Origin: an uncultured Oscillospiraceae bacterium | GTDB taxonomy: Bacteria > Bacillota > Clostridia > Oscillospirales > Oscillospiraceae | Assembly (NCBI GenBank): GCA_900763675.1 | Contig: CAAFLE010000033.1 | Coordinates: forward strand, 1-16,552 | Reading direction: 5' to 3' | Length of the DNA stretch: 16,552 nt | Part shown: positions 12,873-16,552 of the stretch, piece by piece | How positions within the stretch are numbered: the stretch's first letter is position 1 | Layout of the letters: each line of letters starts with the position of its first letter | Program-made: the position numbers and the translations under genes | The notes under the pieces: model-generated | The model's database searches: none | Seen by the model: only the letters and a program-made list of their open reading frames with translations | What the model was told of the DNA's origin: nothing

Positions 12873-14243
12873 TCATTGCAGCGTCAGCACCCGGCAGCCG
12901 GCGCACGAAAGCTCCGCGGCGGCTTCCGGCAGCGTGTCCACGTTGATGAGCGGCCGTCCGCCGGAAACGAGGATCTCCACATACCGTTCCTGCGAAAGCT
13001 CGCGCACGACGATCTCGCCGTTGGAGCGCCGATACAGCAAAACCGGCACGCCGCCGTCCGTCGCAAGGACGATGCCGATGTCGTAGGCGTGTTCGGGGTC
13101 CAGCCCCTCCAGCGCGTTTTTCCCGCGCCGGGCGACGCTTTTGATCACCGGCGCGTCGCCGGGGCTTACCTCCGGCGTACCGCTGCCGCTCGTAAGCAGC
13201 ACGACCCGCGAATCCGCAGCGGACGCGGATAGCTCCGACGAAGCAAAGGGGTCGAACGCTTCATCGGTAGCATCGACATAGAAGCCGTTTTTCTCGACGC
13301 GGAGCGCCCCGCTCTTGTACTGCTCTCGCACGGAGGTCAAAAGCTTTACGTATTTCGTCTCCGCCTCCTCCAACGCTTCTTCAATATCCTCCCGGATATG
13401 GGCGCTGCGCCGGGCGAGAAAACCGGCAAACATATCGTCGCTGTCTCCCTCGTCGGTCTGTAACGCAAAAAGCCATGCGACCAGCTCGGCGCGGCTCCCG
13501 GCGGGCAGCTCGTCCTCCGTCGGGACGTCCCCGGCGGCAAGGCGCTGCAAAAGCTCTGCGGCGGTCTCCGTTTTTGCGTCCGAGCCGAAAAAGCGGATCT
13601 CCTCGAGAAGCTGCTCGTCGGCGTGCAGACTGTCGCTCGCCGGCAGGCGCAGCGGCACGGTCTCCACAACGGCGGCGCTGCCCTCGAGATAGATGTCCGC
13701 GATCTCCTGCGTTCGCCCGGTCGAGGCAAGGTCGATCCGGAAATCCTCCCGGACGGAGCGGGGCCACAGCGCTTCGGGAAGCACCGTCCGGCTGCCGAGC
13801 AGCACGCTCTCGGCGTGGACGAGCACGCCCGTGCCGTCCCATGACGCGGTGGTCACCACCTGCATCGAAACCGGCACGAGACCAAGAATGCGCCGGGAAA
13901 TGCAAACTCTCATTTTCCCGCCGCTCAGCCGGACGCCGAAATCCAGATTGCCGAACCGCTCGCGCATTTCCCGCCGCAGTCCGGGCAGAATGCCGCTCTC
14001 GTCGGCAAGAGTATAGAGATCATTTTTATACAGCCGCAGCACGGCGCTGCCGTCGTCGGCAAACGTCAGCTCACCCAGCTCCTCGCTGCGCGGCGCCGTA
14101 AGCACGGCGTCCACATCGTCGCGGAACGCGGAGGAGCCGCCGTTGCCGACGATAAACGCCGCGAGCAGGATCAGCGCGAGTAGCCCCGCCAGCGCAAGGA
14201 TCCCCCACCAGCGGACGCTGTGCTTTCCGGTTTTCTGCTTCAC
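12873..14243 (-). CDS. membrane-anchored extracytoplasmic protein of unknown function (456 aa)
   Basis: No family recognised. A short basic N-terminus precedes one transmembrane helix (about residues 11-33, RWWGILALAGLLALILL), and the rest is expected outside the membrane. Residues near 275-315 are strongly charged and helical (coiled-coil-like, EDIEEALEEAETKY). Near the C-terminus a strand-rich segment (YDIGIVLATDGGVPVLLYRR) and a final SCAGCRVLTLQ are seen; the two Cys could be paired. I chose GTG 14243, with AAGGGGG upstream, because the promoter predicts transcription starting near 14279, leaving ATG 14276 almost leaderless; ATG 14276 would add 11 residues. It has its own promoter and terminator, so it is probably not part of the terminase island. 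Confidence 0.85.
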   Translation of the reverse strand: MKQKTGKHSVRWWGILALAGLLALILLAAFIVGNGGSSAFRDDVDAVLTAPRSEELGELTFADDGSAVLRLYKNDLYTLADESGILPGLRREMRERFGNLDFGVRLSGGKMRVCISRRILGLVPVSMQVVTTASWDGTGVLVHAESVLLGSRTVLPEALWPRSVREDFRIDLASTGRTQEIADIYLEGSAAVVETVPLRLPASDSLHADEQLLEEIRFFGSDAKTETAAELLQRLAAGDVPTEDELPAGSRAELVAWLFALQTDEGDSDDMFAGFLARRSAHIREDIEEALEEAETKYVKLLTSVREQYKSGALRVEKNGFYVDATDEAFDPFASSELSASAADSRVVLLTSGSGTPEVSPGDAPVIKSVARRGKNALEGLDPEHAYDIGIVLATDGGVPVLLYRRSNGEIVVRELSQERYVEILVSGGRPLINVDTLPEAAAELSCAGCRVLTLQ

Positions 14244-14285
14244 GGGTCTTTCCCCCTTTCCGACATATTTCGACATGGCTTTAGT

Positions 14286-14314
14286 ATTTTACCGCATCCG
14301 GACAAAAAATGCAA
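14286..14314 (-). promoter_or_regulatory. promoter of the membrane-anchored protein gene
   Basis: On the minus strand TTGCAT (14314-14309), 17-nt spacer, TAAAAT (14291-14286). Its -35 is one half of the palindrome ATGCAATTGCAT at 14309-14320. Confidence 0.7.
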
Positions 14315-14343
14315 TTGCATCCTGTCCGCCGCGGACATATAAT
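14315..14343 (+). promoter_or_regulatory. promoter of the HAD phosphatase gene
   Basis: TTGCAT (14315-14320), 17-nt spacer and perfect TATAAT (14338-14343). Its -35 is the other half of the same 12-bp palindrome used by the divergent promoter. Confidence 0.8.
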
Positions 14344-14395
14344 GAATCACCGTATTTAAAATATCTATTTATCTGTTAGTAATGAGGTGACTGCC

Positions 14396-15055
14396 ATGCC
14401 CTATTCTCTGGCTCTTGTGGATTTCGACGGTACGCTGGCGGATTCCATGCCGTACTGGCTGCGTCTGCCGGTCGATACGCTGCGCGAAGCGGGCATTCCG
14501 CAGCCGGACGGCTATGAAAACTATATCCGCTCCATCCCGATGTGGGAAATTGCGCGGGAGACGGAAAAAACGTATCCGCAGCTCGTGGAGGAAACGCCGC
14601 TCGCCGTGCGCTGGAGCGCCCGGATGGCGGAATACTATGCGCACGACATTCCCCTCAAGCCCGGCGCCGAGGCGCTGCTGCGGCTGCTGCGAAAGCACGG
14701 GCTGCGCGTATACATCCTCTCGGCAACGCGCCACGCGCTGCTCGACAGCGCCATCGGCCGGCTCGGCGTCGCGCCGCTCGTGGACGGGGTGTACGCCGAG
14801 GAGGAGACCGGCTCAAAGCGCACCGAAGCGCCCTACGCCTTTTTCCGGGACAAGCTGGCAGTTCCTTATGAAAGGATGCTTCTCGTGGAGGACGCGCCGC
14901 GCAATCTCGCCGCGGCGGAAGCGCTCGGCGTAACGGGCGTCGGGGTATACGACGAGAGCATGAAGGAGTATACGGAAACGATCCGCGCCGGCGCGGCGGC
15001 GTATCTGCCGGACTTTTCCGATCTTTCGGCGCTGGACGCGCTGCTGCGCCAATAA
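14396..15055 (+). CDS. HAD-superfamily hydrolase, phosphoglycolate phosphatase-like (219 aa)
   Basis: Cytoplasmic phosphatase of the HAD superfamily with a helical C1-type cap. Motif I is DFDGTLADS with nucleophile Asp9 and acid/base Asp11; motif II is LSAT (Ser109); the conserved Lys is Lys141; motif III is LLVEDAPRN (Glu165, Asp166). All catalytic residues are present. The substrate cannot be told from sequence; phosphoglycolate, beta-phosphoglucomutase-like or nucleotide substrates are all possible. ATG 14396 is preferred because GAGGTGA lies five nt upstream; a GTG at 14387 would overlap that SD. It is monocistronic with its own promoter, and the ribosomal operon promoter follows 25 bp later. 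Confidence 0.93.
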   Translation: MPYSLALVDFDGTLADSMPYWLRLPVDTLREAGIPQPDGYENYIRSIPMWEIARETEKTYPQLVEETPLAVRWSARMAEYYAHDIPLKPGAEALLRLLRKHGLRVYILSATRHALLDSAIGRLGVAPLVDGVYAEEETGSKRTEAPYAFFRDKLAVPYERMLLVEDAPRNLAAAEALGVTGVGVYDESMKEYTETIRAGAAAYLPDFSDLSALDALLRQ

Positions 15056-15079
15056 GTCTCCGAAAATGCGAAAAACCTA

Positions 15080-15107
15080 TTGACTTTCCACGGATTTATG
15101 GTATTAT
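15080..15107 (+). promoter_or_regulatory. promoter of the rplJ-rplL operon
   Basis: TTGACT (15080-15085), 16-nt spacer, TATTAT (15102-15107), directly ahead of the L10 leader. Confidence 0.75.
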
Positions 15108-15116
15108 GTCATGGCG

Positions 15117-15215
15117 CTCCAAAGACAGCAGGTGGCATATGCCGTAAATCCTGCCGAGGAAAGCACGATACTTGTATTGTGTCTCCCCCTGTCTTTTCGG
15201 ACGGAGGGAGTTTTT
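15117..15215 (+). ncRNA. ribosomal protein L10 leader with attenuator
   Basis: Contains the L10-leader-type CAGCAGG...CCTGCCGAGGA core. AAAGACAG (15121-15128) can pair with CTGTCTTT (15189-15196), closing the leader. The same 3' strand also takes part in the CTCCC...GGGAG hairpin (15183-15210) followed by TTTTT, so closing pairing and terminator are mutually exclusive. In this family L10(L12)4 binding to the leader represses the operon. Confidence 0.85.
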
Positions 15216-15252
15216 CTTTCGGGCGCAGAAATTTACCCCGGAGGTGAAACCA

Positions 15253-15783
15253 TTGCCTAACGCGAAAGTACTCAGCGAGAAACAGGCCATCGTCGAGGAA
15301 CTCACCAAGCGTATCGGTAACGCCACGGCGGGCGTCCTTGTGGACTACAAGGGCATCACCGTTCTGGAGGATACCGCTCTGCGCCGTGAGCTGCGTGCTG
15401 CCGGCATTGAGTACACCGTTGTGAAGAACACTCTGCTCCGCTTTGCGGTTGACAAGTGCAATCTCAACGAGTTTGACTCCGTGCTCAACGGCACCACCTC
15501 TCTGGCCACCACCGAGGGCGACCCCATCGCGCCCATCCGCATCGTCAGCGAGTTCGCCAAGAAGATGAACGGCAAGTTCGAGGTCAAGGGCGGCTTCATG
15601 GAGGGTAAAGTCCTTCCGATGGCCGACATCGATGAGATCGCTCAGCTTCCCGGCAAGGATGCCCTGTACTCCAAGGTCCTCGGCACCATGCTCGCACCCA
15701 TCACCAGCCTGGCCGTCGTTCTCGGTCAGATCCTGGAGCAGAAGGGCGGCTCTCTCGAGACCGCCGAAGCTGCTGCCGAATAA
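15253..15783 (+). CDS. rplJ: 50S ribosomal protein L10 (176 aa)
   Basis: L10 anchors the L7/L12 stalk on the large subunit. The sequence from PNAKVLSEKQAIVEEL through AGVLVDYKGITVLEDT and YTVVKNTLLRFA matches the L10 family; the C-terminal helix that binds L7/L12 dimers is present, and length is normal. The start is a TTG at 15253 with GGAGGTG about 7 nt upstream; no ATG gives a sensible N-terminus, and reading further upstream would enter the leader hairpins. First gene of the rplJ-rplL unit, autoregulated by the leader at 15117-15215. Confidence 0.96.
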   Translation: MPNAKVLSEKQAIVEELTKRIGNATAGVLVDYKGITVLEDTALRRELRAAGIEYTVVKNTLLRFAVDKCNLNEFDSVLNGTTSLATTEGDPIAPIRIVSEFAKKMNGKFEVKGGFMEGKVLPMADIDEIAQLPGKDALYSKVLGTMLAPITSLAVVLGQILEQKGGSLETAEAAAE

Positions 15784-15822
15784 TCCGGCAGACACAAATC
15801 ATTTTTAGGAGGAAAATTACAA

Positions 15823-16194
15823 ATGGCTAGCGAAAAAGTTACCGCTATGATCGAAGAAGTCAAGGCTCTCTCCGTGCTGGAGCTGGCTGAGCTCGTCCAC
15901 GCCCTTGAGGAGACCTTCGGCGTTTCCGCCGCTGCCGCCGCTGCCCCCGCCGCCGCTGCCGCCGCTGCCCCGGTCGAAGAGAAGACCGAGTTTGACGTTG
16001 TCATGACCGAGTTCGGCGCTGAGAAGATCAAGGTCATCAAGGAAGTCCGCGGCCTGCTGGGTCTGGGCCTTGCCGAGGCGAAGGCTATCGTCGAAGCCGT
16101 CCCCGCCAAGCTGAAGGAAGCCGTCTCCAAGGAAGAGGGCGAGGAGATCAAGTCCAAGCTCGAGGCCGTCGGCGCGAAGGTCGAACTCAAGTAA
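15823..16194 (+). CDS. rplL: 50S ribosomal protein L7/L12 (123 aa)
   Basis: Stalk protein that recruits translation GTPases. It has the N-terminal dimerisation helices (VKALSVLELAELVHALEE), an Ala/Pro-rich flexible hinge (about residues 35-50), and the conserved C-terminal domain with KIKVIKEVRGLLGLGLAEAK and VEAVPAKLKE. Full length. AGGAGG lies about 11 nt before ATG, 39 bp after rplJ. Codon choice is strongly biased, as for highly expressed genes. Unusually, the next gene on the strand is rpsF rather than rpoB. Confidence 0.97.
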   Translation: MASEKVTAMIEEVKALSVLELAELVHALEETFGVSAAAAAAPAAAAAAAPVEEKTEFDVVMTEFGAEKIKVIKEVRGLLGLGLAEAKAIVEAVPAKLKEAVSKEEGEEIKSKLEAVGAKVELK

Positions 16195-16262
16195 GATTTT
16201 TTATCCCATCCACCTTGCTCCCTGTCTGAGCAGGGGGCCGCAGTCCAGAAGGAGGACAACTA

Positions 16263-16552
16263 ATGGCTAAGACCACCGAAAAGTACGAGGTCCTGTACGT
16301 TCTCAACCCCAACCTCACCGAGGAAGAGACCCAGGCCATCGTGGAAAAGTTCAAGACTCTGATCGAGCAGAACGGCACCGTCGATGAGATGGAAGAGTGG
16401 GGCAAGCGCAAGCTCGCCTACGAGATCAACTACCTCACTGAGGGCTACTATGTGCTGGTGAAGTTCACCTCCGGGCCCGAGCTTCCCGCCGAGCTGGATC
16501 GTATCCTCGGCATCACCGACGGCGTGATCCGCTCTCTTGTCACTCTGCGCTA
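16263..16552 (+). CDS. rpsF: 30S ribosomal protein S6, cut by the window edge
   Basis: The 96 readable codons give a near-complete S6: KYEVLYVLNPNLTEEE, the DEMEEWGKRKLAYEI block, GYYVLVKF, and the final DGVIRSLVTLR. S6 sits on the 30S platform with S18. AAGGAGGA precedes the ATG. The window ends two bases into the next codon (TA), so either the stop or a further codon is cut off. Partners ssb and rpsR would be expected beyond the edge. The 68-bp gap from rplL holds a short CCCTG/CAGGG hairpin but no clear terminator, so read-through from rplL is likely. Confidence 0.95.
   Translation, partial: MAKTTEKYEVLYVLNPNLTEEETQAIVEKFKTLIEQNGTVDEMEEWGKRKLAYEINYLTEGYYVLVKFTSGPELPAELDRILGITDGVIRSLVTLR

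Noticed and set aside
1..16552. CRISPR array, tRNA, rRNA, IS transposase, integrase and attachment sites
   Set aside because: I saw no regularly spaced repeats, no cloverleaf genes, no transposase or integrase motifs and no clear att-like direct repeats. The only sizeable direct repeat is the 138-bp coding duplication.

Overview
The window looks like part of the chromosome of a GC-rich member of the Clostridia, probably a gut Oscillospirales relative. Grounds are the strong AGGAGG-type ribosome binding sites, the Firmicutes-type L10 leader ahead of rplJ-rplL, clostridial-style molybdenum cofactor (Moco) gene fusions, and an ImmR/ImmA-like regulator pair. The genus cannot be fixed from sequence alone.

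Layout. (1) 13-4771, minus strand: a 688-residue toxin-like protein with a Pro/Thr-rich N-terminus and a C-terminal HHLNQ domain. It is followed by four intact paralogous small proteins and one truncated copy, arranged like an effector with an immunity-gene array. (2) 5029-9357, minus strand: a Moco biosynthesis operon, moeA, moaA, mobB-moaC fusion, mogA-moaE-like fusion, behind a long structured leader that ends in a terminator hairpin (candidate Moco/tungsten-cofactor riboswitch). (3) 9442-11828, minus strand: a small HTH-like protein and complete small and large phage terminase subunits, with no other packaging or virion genes. (4) 12030-12738, plus strand: an XRE repressor overlapping an ImmA/IrrE-type metallopeptidase, divergent from (3). 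(5) 12873-14243, minus strand: an unrecognised membrane-anchored protein, divergent from a HAD phosphatase gene (14396-15055, plus). (6) 15080-16552, plus strand: ribosomal genes rplJ, rplL and the start of rpsF.

The most interesting signal is regulatory. A CAC-N5-GTG half-palindrome fitting RCACRNNYCGTG occurs four times around the XRE/terminase divergent promoters and three times upstream of the toxin gene. In both regions copies sit at the -35 and +1 positions of a minus-strand promoter. I infer that one XRE repressor, probably inactivated by its ImmA-like partner, controls both the terminase operon and the toxin/immunity operon, which lie 5 kb apart on either side of the Moco operon. This would make the island a single domesticated phage-derived system rather than unrelated fragments.
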